This document shows, piece by piece, positions 14,178-23,493 of a stretch of 27,089 bases of DNA. How positions within the stretch are numbered: the first letter of the stretch is position 1; each line of letters begins with the position of its first letter. Made by a program: the position numbers and the translations under genes. The notes under the pieces were generated by a model, which was given only the letters and a program-made list of their open reading frames with translations, was not told the DNA's origin and made no database searches. The stretch lies in the NCBI GenBank assembly GCA_937898195.1, contig CALEJD010000034.1, positions 1-27,089 of the forward strand, written 5' to 3'. The DNA is from an uncultured Clostridia bacterium (GTDB taxonomy: Bacteria > Bacillota > Clostridia > Oscillospirales > Acutalibacteraceae).

Positions 14178-15044
14178 ATGGCAAAAAGAATAGTTTCAGG
14201 TCTTTTGTTGACCGCCTTTGCAATTGTTATGATTGCATTACGTTATACAATTTTGCTACCCTTTGTTTTGGCGGCATTTTCTTGTATCGCAACAATAGAA
14301 CTTAATAATGCGACAAAACTTCAGAATAAACCAGTTATGGTGATTAGTGTTATCGTTTCTGCAATCGTGCCATTCTATTATGAATACAGCGATTTATTTA
14401 GCGGATTACCAATTAACCTCCAAGCAAAATATTTAATTTGTCTTTATATTCTTGCACTCTTTATTTTTATGCTGTTTGAATATGAAAAGACAAAATTTGC
14501 ACATATTGCAACGGTTATTATCTCATCATTGGCAGTGCCTTTTGCAATTTCAAGATTTATGTATTTCCGTGATATTGACGAGATTTTCCCAAATGCAGGC
14601 TATACAGATACCCACGGGATTTTCTTCATTTTGTTTGCAGCATTTGGCGCTTGGATGACAGATGTTTTCGCATTTTTTGTAGGCTCATTTTTGGGTAAAC
14701 ACAAACTTTGCCCTAAAATCAGCCCCAAAAAAACTGTTGAAGGTGCAATCGGCGGTGTGTTAGGTTGTGTTTTAGCATCTCTTATTCTCTATGCCGTATT
14801 TGTAAACTTTGTGTGGGATACAGAAAGTTCAAACTATATTGCAGTTGCATTGATGTCAGTATTCTTGTCAATTATCAGTATGTGTGGTGACCTGACTGCA
14901 TCTGTAATCAAACGTAATTTTGAAATTAAAGATTTTGGTAAGTTAATCCCAGGTCATGGCGGAGTGCTTGACCGTTTTGACAGCATAATATTTGTGCTTG
15001 TGGCACTTTATGCAGTTGTTAATATTTTTGGAGTTGTTATCTGA
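14178..15044 (+). CDS. cdsA: Phosphatidate cytidylyltransferase (CDP-diglyceride synthase)
   Basis: CdsA makes CDP-diacylglycerol from phosphatidate and CTP, the branch point of phospholipid synthesis. It is an integral membrane protein with about eight hydrophobic segments. The family signature near the C-terminus is complete: SVIKRNFEIKDFGKLIPGHG followed by GVLDRFDS. GAWMTDVFAFFVGSFLGKHK is also typical. I chose ATG 14178, with AGGTG at 14167-14171 overlapping the uppS stop, over the GTG at 14169 that is itself part of that ribosome binding site. Its stop overlaps the dxr start by one base (TGATG), which suggests coupled translation. Confidence 0.96.
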   Translation: MAKRIVSGLLLTAFAIVMIALRYTILLPFVLAAFSCIATIELNNATKLQNKPVMVISVIVSAIVPFYYEYSDLFSGLPINLQAKYLICLYILALFIFMLFEYEKTKFAHIATVIISSLAVPFAISRFMYFRDIDEIFPNAGYTDTHGIFFILFAAFGAWMTDVFAFFVGSFLGKHKLCPKISPKKTVEGAIGGVLGCVLASLILYAVFVNFVWDTESSNYIAVALMSVFLSIISMCGDLTASVIKRNFEIKDFGKLIPGHGGVLDRFDSIIFVLVALYAVVNIFGVVI

Positions 15045-16201
15045 TGACAAGTGTTACTAAAAATTTAAGTATTTTAGGCTCAACAGGTTCAATCGGTACA
15101 CAGAGCCTTGAAACAGCAAGAAAGTGCGGTTACTCTGTTTCCGCGCTTTCGGCATATTCAAATGTAGATTTAATTGAAGAGCAAATCAGGGAATTCAAGC
15201 CCAAAGTGGCAGCTTTGGTTGATGAAAAAGCAGCAGCAGACCTTAAAATTCGTGTTGCAGACGCAAACACAAAAATCCTTTCTGGCATAGATGGTGTTTG
15301 CCAGTGTGCGGCAGAAAATGATGCAGACACAGTAATTAACTCGGTTGTTGGTATGGCAGGTCTTAAACCTACTCTTACTGCTATTGAATGCAACAAAAAA
15401 ATTGCTCTTGCCAATAAAGAAACTCTCGTTGCAGGTGGACTTTTAGTTACAACAAATGCAAAAGCAAAGGGCGTTGACATTTTGCCTGTGGACTCTGAAC
15501 ATTCTGCAATATTCCAATGTCTTCAAGGTCAACCTACTAACAGAGCGCTTAAAAGAATTATTCTCACTGCATCCGGTGGTCCATTCTTTGGCAAAACGAA
15601 AGAAGAACTTGCAAAGGTAACCGTTGCAGATGCTTTAAAACATCCTAACTGGAGTATGGGACAAAAAATAACCATTGACTCTGCTACAATGATGAATAAG
15701 GGTCTTGAACTTATAGAAGCGGTTTGGCTTTTCGATGTTCATCCGTCAAAAATTGAAATTGTTGTGCACAGAGAGAGCATAATTCACTCTGCAGTTGAAT
15801 ATATGGATAACGCTGTGATTGCTCAGTTGGGTCTTCCTGATATGAAAATTCCGATTCAATATGCACTCACATATCCTGAAAGAATTGAGTCACTCACAGG
15901 TGAACTTGATTTGACACAACTCGGCACACTCACATTCTATAAACCTGATTATGACACCTTCAAGTGTATGAATATCTGTCGTGAAGCAATCACCCGTGGT
16001 GGCTTGTATCCGGCTTATGCGAATAGTGCTAATGAACAGGCAAACTTGATGTTCAGAAAAGGTGAAATCGGTTTCTTAGAAATCGGTGAACTGGTTGAGC
16101 GCGTAATGAATGACGCACCAAAAGTGGATACTTATACAGTTGAAGATGTTTACGAAGCAGATAAACTGGCTAGACAATTAGTAGTTAAATACGCAAAGTA
16201 A
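15044..16201 (+). CDS. dxr: 1-deoxy-D-xylulose-5-phosphate reductoisomerase
   Basis: Dxr converts DXP to MEP with NADPH, the committed step of non-mevalonate isoprenoid synthesis. The NADPH site GSTGSIGTQSLE (12-23), the metal and substrate site VDSEHSAIFQCLQG, TASGGPFFG, HPNWSMGQKITIDSATMMNK and the C-terminal LEAxW-like LELIEAVWLF are all present. The length of 385 is normal. It overlaps cdsA by one base. With ispG downstream, it places two MEP enzymes in one operon with uppS, the main user of their product. Confidence 0.98.
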   Translation: MTSVTKNLSILGSTGSIGTQSLETARKCGYSVSALSAYSNVDLIEEQIREFKPKVAALVDEKAAADLKIRVADANTKILSGIDGVCQCAAENDADTVINSVVGMAGLKPTLTAIECNKKIALANKETLVAGGLLVTTNAKAKGVDILPVDSEHSAIFQCLQGQPTNRALKRIILTASGGPFFGKTKEELAKVTVADALKHPNWSMGQKITIDSATMMNKGLELIEAVWLFDVHPSKIEIVVHRESIIHSAVEYMDNAVIAQLGLPDMKIPIQYALTYPERIESLTGELDLTQLGTLTFYKPDYDTFKCMNICREAITRGGLYPAYANSANEQANLMFRKGEIGFLEIGELVERVMNDAPKVDTYTVEDVYEADKLARQLVVKYAK

Positions 16202-16222
16202 TTTTTAGAAAGCAGTGATTTT

Positions 16223-17281
16223 TTGGAAATCTGGACTAAAATATGGCCATATTTAGTTGCCATAGTGTTTTTCGGACTTCTTATTTCAATACACGAATTA
16301 GGACATTTCACATTTGCAAAACTCTTTAAGGTTAAAGTCAATGAGTTTGCATTGGGAATGGGCCCTGCAATATTCAAAAAGAAAAAAGGCGACACGACCT
16401 ATGCACTTCGTCTTTTGCCCATAGGTGGCTATGTGAGTATGGAAGGCGAAGACGAAGAAAGTCAAGACGAAAATGCATTCAATCGCAAAAAAGTCTGGCA
16501 AAAGTTCTTGATAGTTGCAGCGGGCGCAATAATGAATTTGATTCTTGGTGTGTTGATTGTTGCCACAATTCTTTCAATGGATGGTCTTATTGGCACAAAC
16601 AAGATTTTAAGATTTAATGAAAACGCAATTAGTCAACAAACAGGTCTTAAAGAGGGCGACGAGCTTTTAGAAATTGATGGTCACAAGCTCTTTTCTGATA
16701 TGGATATTTCTTTCCTTATGAGCAGAAGTGATGATGGCGTTTTCGATATGGTTGTCCGTCGTGACGGCGAAAAAGTTGAACTTAAAGATGTTACTTTTAA
16801 GACAACAAAAGAAGATAAATACACATATATTGAATATGATTTTGTTATTCTTGGCGAAGAACCAAATGTGCTGAATGTGGCTACAACATCAGTTAAGCAA
16901 ACTGTTTCAATCGCTCGTCTTGTGTGGTTAAGTCTTTTTGACTTGGTAACGGGACGATACGGACTAACGGATTTGTCAGGACCAGTTGGCACGGTTAATG
17001 TTATTGCAGACGCAGCAGCGAGTGCAGCCCAAAGCAAAGCAGGGCTTATTTCAGCCCTTACAATGATGGCATTTGTTTCAATAAATATTGGTGTTTTCAA
17101 TTTGTTGCCATTACCGGCACTTGATGGTGGAAGACTTTTCTTCCTAGCTATCGAGGGAATAAGGAGAAAACCTTTAAATCCCAAATACGAAGGTTATGTG
17201 CACGGTGCAGGTCTTGCACTCTTACTCCTTTTAATGTTGGTTGTAACCTTTAACGATATATTGACGCTAATTAAAAATTAG
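16223..17281 (+). CDS. rseP: RIP metalloprotease RseP (site-2 protease)
   Basis: This intramembrane zinc protease cleaves anti-sigma factors and remnant signal peptides. The first membrane helix carries HELGH (His24, Glu25, His28), a PDZ domain lies at about 120-200 (LKEGDELLEIDGHKLF), and the last helices carry NLLPLPALDGGR with Asp301, the third zinc ligand. The length of 352 is usual. Translation apparently starts at TTG 16223, since no ATG or GTG precedes HELGH in frame after the stop of dxr. The ribosome binding site is weak (AGTGA), so expression may be low. It stands between dxr and ispG, as in most Firmicutes. Confidence 0.95.
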   Translation: MEIWTKIWPYLVAIVFFGLLISIHELGHFTFAKLFKVKVNEFALGMGPAIFKKKKGDTTYALRLLPIGGYVSMEGEDEESQDENAFNRKKVWQKFLIVAAGAIMNLILGVLIVATILSMDGLIGTNKILRFNENAISQQTGLKEGDELLEIDGHKLFSDMDISFLMSRSDDGVFDMVVRRDGEKVELKDVTFKTTKEDKYTYIEYDFVILGEEPNVLNVATTSVKQTVSIARLVWLSLFDLVTGRYGLTDLSGPVGTVNVIADAAASAAQSKAGLISALTMMAFVSINIGVFNLLPLPALDGGRLFFLAIEGIRRKPLNPKYEGYVHGAGLALLLLLMLVVTFNDILTLIKN

Positions 17282-17291
17282 GTGATTAAAA

Positions 17292-18344
17292 ATGATTGAA
17301 AGAAGAAAAAGCAGAGTAGTAACAGCGGGCAACTTGAAAATAGGTGGCAATAACCCAATTTCAGTTCAATCAATGCTCAATGCCCCCGCAGAAGATGCAG
17401 AGGCAAATGTGAGACAAGCAGTGGCGCTCGAAAATGCAGGGTGTCAGATTGTGCGCCTTACTGTACCAAATAAAGAGGCAATCAAAACTTTATATGCAGT
17501 TAAAGATGCAGTTAAAATCCCCGTTGTTGCAGACATTCATTTTGACTATCGTTGTGCGCTTGAAAGTGTAGCAGCGGGTGTTGATAAGGTTAGAATTAAT
17601 CCGGGTAACATTGGTGATGATGAAAAAGTCAGAGCAGTGGTTGATGCTTGCCGTCTTCATAATGTGCCAATCCGTATTGGTGTTAATTCTGGTTCGCTCG
17701 AAAAAGAATTACTTGCAAAATATGGCTCACCAACTCCCGAAGCAATGGCAGAGAGCGCAATGTATCATATAAAATTGCTCGAAAAATTCGACTTTAACGA
17801 TATTGTTGTTTCAATCAAATCATCAGATGTGCAGAAAATGGTTAAAGCATATCGACTTGTGGCCGATATGTGTGATTATCCTTTGCATTTGGGTGTTACA
17901 GAAGCGGGTACACATAATATGGCACTTGTAAAATCAAGTATTGGCATCGGCTCACTTTTGCTTGACGGAATAGGTGACACAATCCGAGTTTCTATGACTG
18001 CTGACCCTGTGACAGAAATCAAAGCTGGCTTTGATATTTTGAAAGGTGCAGGCATTAAAACTGATTGTGCACAAATCGTTTCTTGCCCAACTTGTGGCAG
18101 AACAAAAATTGACTTAATCGGACTTGCAGAAAAGATAGAAAAGGCACTTGCAAACTATAACAAGCCAATTAAAGTAGCAGTTATGGGTTGTGTTGTCAAC
18201 GGCCCTGGTGAAGCAAAAGAAGCGGACATTGGTGTTGCAGGTGGCGACGGATGTGGCGTAATTTTCAAACATGGTGAAGTTCTCAAAAAAGTTCAAGAAG
18301 AAGAGATTGTTGACGAACTTCTCAAAGAAATCGAAAAAATGTAA
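17292..18344 (+). CDS. ispG: 4-hydroxy-3-methylbut-2-enyl diphosphate synthase (flavodoxin)
   Basis: IspG (GcpE) reduces methylerythritol cyclodiphosphate to HMBPP in the MEP pathway with a 4Fe-4S cluster. The start RRKSRVVTAGNLKIGGNNPI, the barrel motifs VADIHFDYRCA and RINPGNIG, and the cluster ligands CPTC (Cys265, Cys268) and GCVVNGPGE (Cys300) are all seen. The 350-residue length fits the short bacterial form. It lies 10 bases after rseP and 14 before polC; in Bacilli proS occupies this place, whereas ispG here is the clostridial arrangement. Confidence 0.98.
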   Translation: MIERRKSRVVTAGNLKIGGNNPISVQSMLNAPAEDAEANVRQAVALENAGCQIVRLTVPNKEAIKTLYAVKDAVKIPVVADIHFDYRCALESVAAGVDKVRINPGNIGDDEKVRAVVDACRLHNVPIRIGVNSGSLEKELLAKYGSPTPEAMAESAMYHIKLLEKFDFNDIVVSIKSSDVQKMVKAYRLVADMCDYPLHLGVTEAGTHNMALVKSSIGIGSLLLDGIGDTIRVSMTADPVTEIKAGFDILKGAGIKTDCAQIVSCPTCGRTKIDLIGLAEKIEKALANYNKPIKVAVMGCVVNGPGEAKEADIGVAGGDGCGVIFKHGEVLKKVQEEEIVDELLKEIEKM

Positions 18345-18358
18345 TGGTGTGAATACAT

Positions 18359-21300
18359 ATGGCAAATTTCAAATCCCTTATGGGTGAATATTTTGATTGT
18401 GAACGCAATCTTGACGTGGCAGTTGCAGAAATTCTAGGACTTGCTATCAATGAAGGCAACAGAACTGCAAAACTCACAATCAAACCATACCGAAAAATTG
18501 AAGAACAAAGAATTAAGGCTCTTGAAACTGAACTTTCAAGAGCTTTGAGTGTTAATATAACAGTTGAATGTGACGAAACAAGAACAGGCTTTCACCCACA
18601 ATATATGGATGTTGTTCTTGAAATTCTTAAATCAAAGGTCTATGTTGCAAACGGCTTTTTTAATAATGCTGATTATACCCTTTCTGGCAATGAACTCAGA
18701 ATCAACCTTAAAAAAGGCGGAAAAGATATTCTTCTCTCAGTTGAGTGTGATAAAGAAATCGAAAAAATCATTCGTGGTATTTTCGGTTTTGAGTGTAAAG
18801 TCACACTTGCGCAGGGCGAATATGACGCTGAAACTGCAGTTGATATGATGCAGAAAAAAGCGGACGAAGAATCCCGCAGAATTCAGGCAGAAACAATTGT
18901 CAAAGAGAGAAATCTTGACGAAAATAATTATAGCCCTGAAGTTTATTATAATTATAGCGATAACGATGCGCCACCTGAAAATAATGATATGAACGATTTT
19001 GGTGGGGACTTTGCAGTTGACTTTGAACCGGAAGAAAACGCAGATTTTGCATCACTCATAAAATACGATACACTCAAGCCTATTTATGGCAGCGCAATCC
19101 GTCTTTCACAGTTACAACAACTTTGTGATGTTAATATCGAAAGTGGCGCAGTTGCCGTTTGGGGTGATGTTTTCGGTCTTTCTGTGAGAACAACAAAAGA
19201 CGGCAAAAATAATATCATCACATTTAATATTACAGATGAAACTTATTCTTATGGTGTTAAGATTTTTGAAAGAGTAAGCAAGTGTGAGTCATTCTTGGGT
19301 GCAATGAAAGATGGAATCACCGTTGTTGTGCGTGGACGAATGACATTTGATAAATTCTCAGGTGAAACTGTAATCAACGCAACTGCAGTTAATACTATTT
19401 CGAAGAAAACAAAGCAAGACAACGCCGAGAAAAAACGCGTTGAATTGCATTTACATACAAATATGTCAGCAATGGATGGTATGACATCTGCTGACAAACT
19501 CGTTAAACGCGCGTTGGATTGGGGACACCCTGCAATCGCAATTACTGACCACGGCGTAGCACAGGGTTATCCCGATGCTATGAAGGTTGGCGAAGGCAAA
19601 GATATTAAACTCATTTATGGTGTTGAGGGTTATCTCATTGACGATGTTAATAACCCTGATGTTGACTACAAAACACTTCCAAGATACCACATTATAATTC
19701 TTGTTAAGAATGCAGTGGGTCTTAAAAATCTTTATAAGCTCATTTCACTTTCAAATGTTAAATATTTCTATAAGCGTCCACTTATGCCTCGCTCTGAAAT
19801 TATCAAGCACAGAGAAGGTCTTATAATCGGCTCTGCTTGTGAAGCCGGCGAACTTTATAGAAGCATTGTTTTCAATGAGAGTGAAGATAAAATTCGTGAA
19901 ATTGCAGAGTTTTATGATTATCTCGAAATTCAACCAAACGGCAACAACCAGTTTATGATTAGAAGTGAGCGCGACGAATATGCTCACATTAAAACAGTTG
20001 AAGATTTAGAAAATATAAACCGCAAAATTATTGCTCTTGCTGACAGTATGGGCAAGCTTGTCTGTGCAACAGGTGACGTGCATTTCCTTGACCCTAAGGA
20101 CGCTCAATTCCGTGCAATTCTTATGGCAGGACAAGGCTTTAAAGATGCTGATGAGCAAGCACCACTCTATTTCAAAACAACAGAAGAAATGCTTGAAGAA
20201 TTTGCATATCTTGGTGAAGAAACAGCCTATGAAGTTGTTGTTGAAAATACCAATAAGATTGCAGATATGATTGAGCAGGTTAGACCAATTCCAAAGGGTA
20301 CATATCAACCATCAATCCCGGGCGCTGAAGACGAGCTTCGTCAGATTTGTTGGGATAAAGCAAAAGACTGGTATGGTGACCCTGTGCCCGAATATGTTGC
20401 AGACAGACTTAACCGTGAGCTTGAATCAATTATCGCAAATGGATTTGCCGTGCTTTATATTATCGCGCAAAAGCTTGTTTGGGATTCAGAAGCACATGGC
20501 TATCATGTTGGCTCTCGTGGTTCTGTTGGTTCATCATTCGTTGCAACAATGGCGGGTATTTCAGAAGTTAACCCGTTAGCACCACATTATCGTTGTGCAA
20601 AGTGCAGACATAGTGAATTTTTCTTACACGGTGAATATGGTTCAGGCTTTGATATGCCACCAAAGAATTGCCCACATTGTGATGTTCCAATGATTCGTGA
20701 CGGTCACGAAATTCCATTCGAAACATTCTTGGGCTTCCACGGTGACAAGGCACCTGATATCGACCTTAACTTCTCAGGTGATTATCAGGGTTGCGCTCAT
20801 AGATATACAGAAGAATTGTTCGGTCGTGACCACGTGTTTAAAGCGGGTACAATCGCAACTGTTGCAGACAAAACTGCTTATGGCTTTGTAAAAAAATATC
20901 TTGAAGAACGCGGTAAAACAGTAACCCGTGCAGAAGAAGACAGACTTACTCGTGGTTGCACAGGTATCAAGCGAACAACAGGTCAGCACCCCGGCGGAAT
21001 GGTTGTTGTGCCTAATGAATTTGATGTTTATGATTTCACAGCAGTTCAATTCCCCGCAGACGACACAACATCAGATATGGAAACAACTCACTTCGACTTC
21101 CATTTCTTGCACGATACAATTTTAAAACTTGATATTCTCGGTCATGATGTGCCCACACTCTATAAACATCTCGAAGATATGACAGGTATTCCTGTTATGG
21201 ATGTTGATGTGTGTGACCCTAAAATCGTTAGTCTTACAACAAGCCCCGAAGCATTGGGCGTTACTGCCGAAGATATCGGTTGGAAAACAGGTACACTTTC

Positions 21301-22207
21301 AATTCCAGAAATGGGTACATCATTCGTGTGTCAGATGCTTTTGGAATCTCAGCCAAAAACATTTTCTGACTTGTTGCAGATTTCAGGTCTTTCTCACGGT
21401 ACTGACGTTTGGCTCGGCAATGCGCAAGAACTTATCAAAAATGGTACTTGTACAATTTCTGATGTTATCGGTACTCGTGACAGTATTATGACTTATCTTA
21501 TGCACAAGGGACTTGATTCAGGTCTTGCCTTTAATATTATGGAAAAAACCCGTAAAGGTATGGTTGCGAAATTCGGTTTCCCTGAAGGTGCAGAAGAAGA
21601 AATGAGAAAATGCAATGTTCCTGAATGGTATATGGAATCTTGCAAAAAGATTAAATATATGTTCCCTAAGGCTCACGCGGCGGCTTATGTTATTGCGGCT
21701 CTTCGCCTTGGTTGGTATAAAATCTATAAACCAACAGAATATTACACAGCATATTTAACTGTTCGTGGTGGCGACTTGGATGCAGTAACTGTGCTTCAAG
21801 GTCACGATGCAGTTAAGAAACGCCTTGTAGATTTGCGTGGTAATCCAAACGAACGCAAGGTGCTCACAGCAAAAGAAAAAGACCAGTTTACAGCACTTCA
21901 GGTTGTTAATGAAATGATGGCTCGTGGTGTTGAACTCTTACCAGTTGATATTTATAAATCACGCGCAACTGAATATTATATCGAAGACGGCAAAATCAGA
22001 ATGCCATTCGCAGCACTTTCAGGTGTTGGCGAAAATGCGGCAAAGGGACTTGCCGAAGGTCAGAATGACGGAAACGGCGACTTCGTTTCTATTGACGATT
22101 ATCAGGCTAGAACAGGCGCTTCAAGTGCAGTAATCACAGCACTTAAAGAAGTTGGCGCTCTCAAGGGCTTGCCCGAAACTGCACAAATGTCATTCTTTGG
22201 TTTTTAG
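18359..22207 (+). CDS. polC: DNA polymerase III alpha subunit, PolC type, without the 3'-5' exonuclease domain
   Basis: PolC is the main replicative polymerase of low-GC Gram-positives. Domains seen: N-terminal domain (1-240), OB fold (about 255-355), PHP (360-600), zinc finger CAKC..CPHC (746-774), palm with PDIDLNFSG (Asp800, Asp802) and LKLDILGHD (Asp925), fingers, and the C-terminal clamp-binding motif QMSFF. The length is 1282 residues against about 1430-1450 in the family. The missing part is the DEDD exonuclease normally inserted in PHP: only 20 residues separate Glu423 (YGVEG) from His444 (PRYHII). All nine likely PHP metal ligands remain: His364, His366, Asp373, His398, Glu423, His444, Cys494, Asp573 and His575. 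The reading frame is intact throughout. It ends the operon, and no clear terminator follows. The polymerase call is certain; loss of proofreading by the DEDD domain is direct from the sequence. Confidence 0.97.
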   Translation: MANFKSLMGEYFDCERNLDVAVAEILGLAINEGNRTAKLTIKPYRKIEEQRIKALETELSRALSVNITVECDETRTGFHPQYMDVVLEILKSKVYVANGFFNNADYTLSGNELRINLKKGGKDILLSVECDKEIEKIIRGIFGFECKVTLAQGEYDAETAVDMMQKKADEESRRIQAETIVKERNLDENNYSPEVYYNYSDNDAPPENNDMNDFGGDFAVDFEPEENADFASLIKYDTLKPIYGSAIRLSQLQQLCDVNIESGAVAVWGDVFGLSVRTTKDGKNNIITFNITDETYSYGVKIFERVSKCESFLGAMKDGITVVVRGRMTFDKFSGETVINATAVNTISKKTKQDNAEKKRVELHLHTNMSAMDGMTSADKLVKRALDWGHPAIAITDHGVAQGYPDAMKVGEGKDIKLIYGVEGYLIDDVNNPDVDYKTLPRYHIIILVKNAVGLKNLYKLISLSNVKYFYKRPLMPRSEIIKHREGLIIGSACEAGELYRSIVFNESEDKIREIAEFYDYLEIQPNGNNQFMIRSERDEYAHIKTVEDLENINRKIIALADSMGKLVCATGDVHFLDPKDAQFRAILMAGQGFKDADEQAPLYFKTTEEMLEEFAYLGEETAYEVVVENTNKIADMIEQVRPIPKGTYQPSIPGAEDELRQICWDKAKDWYGDPVPEYVADRLNRELESIIANGFAVLYIIAQKLVWDSEAHGYHVGSRGSVGSSFVATMAGISEVNPLAPHYRCAKCRHSEFFLHGEYGSGFDMPPKNCPHCDVPMIRDGHEIPFETFLGFHGDKAPDIDLNFSGDYQGCAHRYTEELFGRDHVFKAGTIATVADKTAYGFVKKYLEERGKTVTRAEEDRLTRGCTGIKRTTGQHPGGMVVVPNEFDVYDFTAVQFPADDTTSDMETTHFDFHFLHDTILKLDILGHDVPTLYKHLEDMTGIPVMDVDVCDPKIVSLTTSPEALGVTAEDIGWKTGTLSIPEMGTSFVCQMLLESQPKTFSDLLQISGLSHGTDVWLGNAQELIKNGTCTISDVIGTRDSIMTYLMHKGLDSGLAFNIMEKTRKGMVAKFGFPEGAEEEMRKCNVPEWYMESCKKIKYMFPKAHAAAYVIAALRLGWYKIYKPTEYYTAYLTVRGGDLDAVTVLQGHDAVKKRLVDLRGNPNERKVLTAKEKDQFTALQVVNEMMARGVELLPVDIYKSRATEYYIEDGKIRMPFAALSGVGENAAKGLAEGQNDGNGDFVSIDDYQARTGASSAVITALKEVGALKGLPETAQMSFFGF

Positions 22208-22228
22208 CAAAGTTGTGCAATATATTAC

Positions 22229-22257
22229 TTGACGGAATTGCTTTATTGTGTTAACAT
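22229..22257 (+). promoter_or_regulatory. Promoter of the his operon
   Basis: TTGACG at 22229-22234, 17 bases, then TAACAT at 22252-22257. The hisZ start is 46 bases downstream, too short a leader for a T-box. Confidence 0.65.
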
Positions 22258-22258
22258 A

Positions 22259-22270
22259 TTAGCACGCTAA
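22259..22270. promoter_or_regulatory. Palindrome TTAGC-AC-GCTAA at the his transcription start, candidate operator
   Basis: Five-base arms separated by two bases lie directly after the -10 box, where a bound repressor would block initiation. The regulator is not known. Confidence 0.4.
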
Positions 22271-22302
22271 AGCGACAAACAAAAAGCAAAGGTAAAAAAT
22301 CT

Positions 22303-23493
22303 ATGAAAAACTACTCAAAAATTACACCCGAAGGCACAAAAGATTATTTAGCTCTTGAGTCAAGAGCAATCCGTTGTGCTGAAAAAAGATTATCTGCTCT
22401 TTATAAATCAAAGGGCTATCAAAAGGTAATGACACCAACAATCGAATTTTTCGATGTTTTTAATCGTGAAAGTTCAGGTTATAGCCCAGAAAATTTATAT
22501 AGTTTAACTGATTCATACGGCAGACTCTTGGTGCTTCGTCCTGATTCAACACTTCCAATCGCGCGTCTTGCATCAACAAGATTGCAAAATGCAATTTTGC
22601 CACTTCGCATTTATTATAATCAGAATGTTTTTCTTCGTCAGAAGAATTTAACAGGCAGAAGTGACGAATCAACTCAAAGTGGAATCGAGCTTATGGGTGT
22701 TGGTGGAATAAGAGCAGATTTAGAAGTAATCGCAACTGCAGTTGAAGCAATCGAATGTTGCACATCGGCTGATTTCAAGTTAGAAATCGGTCACGCAGGC
22801 TTCTTTAAAGACCTTTGCAATAATCTCAATGTTGATGACGAAACAATCAGCGCAATTTATGACTGTGTTGAGAGCCGAAACTTTGTTTCTCTTAATAAAA
22901 TTCTTGATAAAATTGGTGAAAATAGCGTAACAGATTGTATTCGTAACTTGCCAAGATATTTTGGCGGACTTGATATAATCGAAAAAGCAAAGCAAATCGG
23001 AATCGGTAACGAAAGCCTAGAATATCTTAAAGAACTCTATGTTCAACTTGAAAAGATGGGGCTTTCAGATAAAATCATTATTGATTTAAGTCTTGTTAAC
23101 CGTACAAATTATTACACAGGAATCATCTTCAAAGGCTATCTTGATGGTAGTGGTATTTCAGTTGTTTCTGGTGGCAGATATGATTTGCTCGCGGGTGAGT
23201 TTGGTAAAGATATGCCATCAACAGGTTTCGGTATCGAAACAGGCGCATTGGCATCTGTTATGATGACAAGAAATGAAGTTGAAGAAGAAACTATGCCACA
23301 GATTATTGTCTGGGGTGACGAAAATTACATAACAAATGCTCTTGAATATTCAAAGACACTTCGAAGCAAAGAAATTTTCTGTGAAATGTCAAACTTCTCA
23401 TCAGCAGAAGAAACAGTTGAATATGCAAAGCAAAAGGGTATCAAAACAGTTTGCATTATTGACAAAAACGGAATGAGCGAGGTGCAGTTATGA
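22303..23493 (+). CDS. hisZ: ATP phosphoribosyltransferase regulatory subunit
   Basis: HisZ is a catalytically inactive paralogue of histidyl-tRNA synthetase that activates short-form HisG and carries the histidine feedback site. The class II motifs are recognisable: PEGTKDYLALESR, a motif-2-like VLRPDSTLPIARL, the arm YYNQNVFLRQKNLTGRSDES, and motif-3-like GGRYDLLAGEFGKDMPSTGF. At 396 residues it lacks the full anticodon-binding domain typical of HisRS, and it is the first gene of a his operon, so HisZ is preferred to HisS. Its stop overlaps the hisG start by four bases (ATGA). Confidence 0.93.
   Translation: MKNYSKITPEGTKDYLALESRAIRCAEKRLSALYKSKGYQKVMTPTIEFFDVFNRESSGYSPENLYSLTDSYGRLLVLRPDSTLPIARLASTRLQNAILPLRIYYNQNVFLRQKNLTGRSDESTQSGIELMGVGGIRADLEVIATAVEAIECCTSADFKLEIGHAGFFKDLCNNLNVDDETISAIYDCVESRNFVSLNKILDKIGENSVTDCIRNLPRYFGGLDIIEKAKQIGIGNESLEYLKELYVQLEKMGLSDKIIIDLSLVNRTNYYTGIIFKGYLDGSGISVVSGGRYDLLAGEFGKDMPSTGFGIETGALASVMMTRNEVEEETMPQIIVWGDENYITNALEYSKTLRSKEIFCEMSNFSSAEETVEYAKQKGIKTVCIIDKNGMSEVQL

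Noticed and set aside
16190..16230. dxr and rseP as one gene broken by a stop codon
   Set aside because: They share a frame across the TAA, but both are complete full-length families with normal ends, so they are adjacent genes and not a broken fusion.
18359..22207. PolC shortened by a frameshift or internal deletion that inactivates it
   Set aside because: The frame is open from end to end and the zinc finger, catalytic aspartates, PHP ligands and clamp motif are all present; only the exonuclease module is missing.
22208..22302. T-box or histidine leader peptide before hisZ
   Set aside because: The leader after the promoter is about 40 bases, with no specifier loop, antiterminator, terminator or run of His codons.
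22303..23493. Histidyl-tRNA synthetase (hisS)
   Set aside because: The protein is short at the C-terminus and lies in front of a short-form hisG in a his operon, which fits hisZ.
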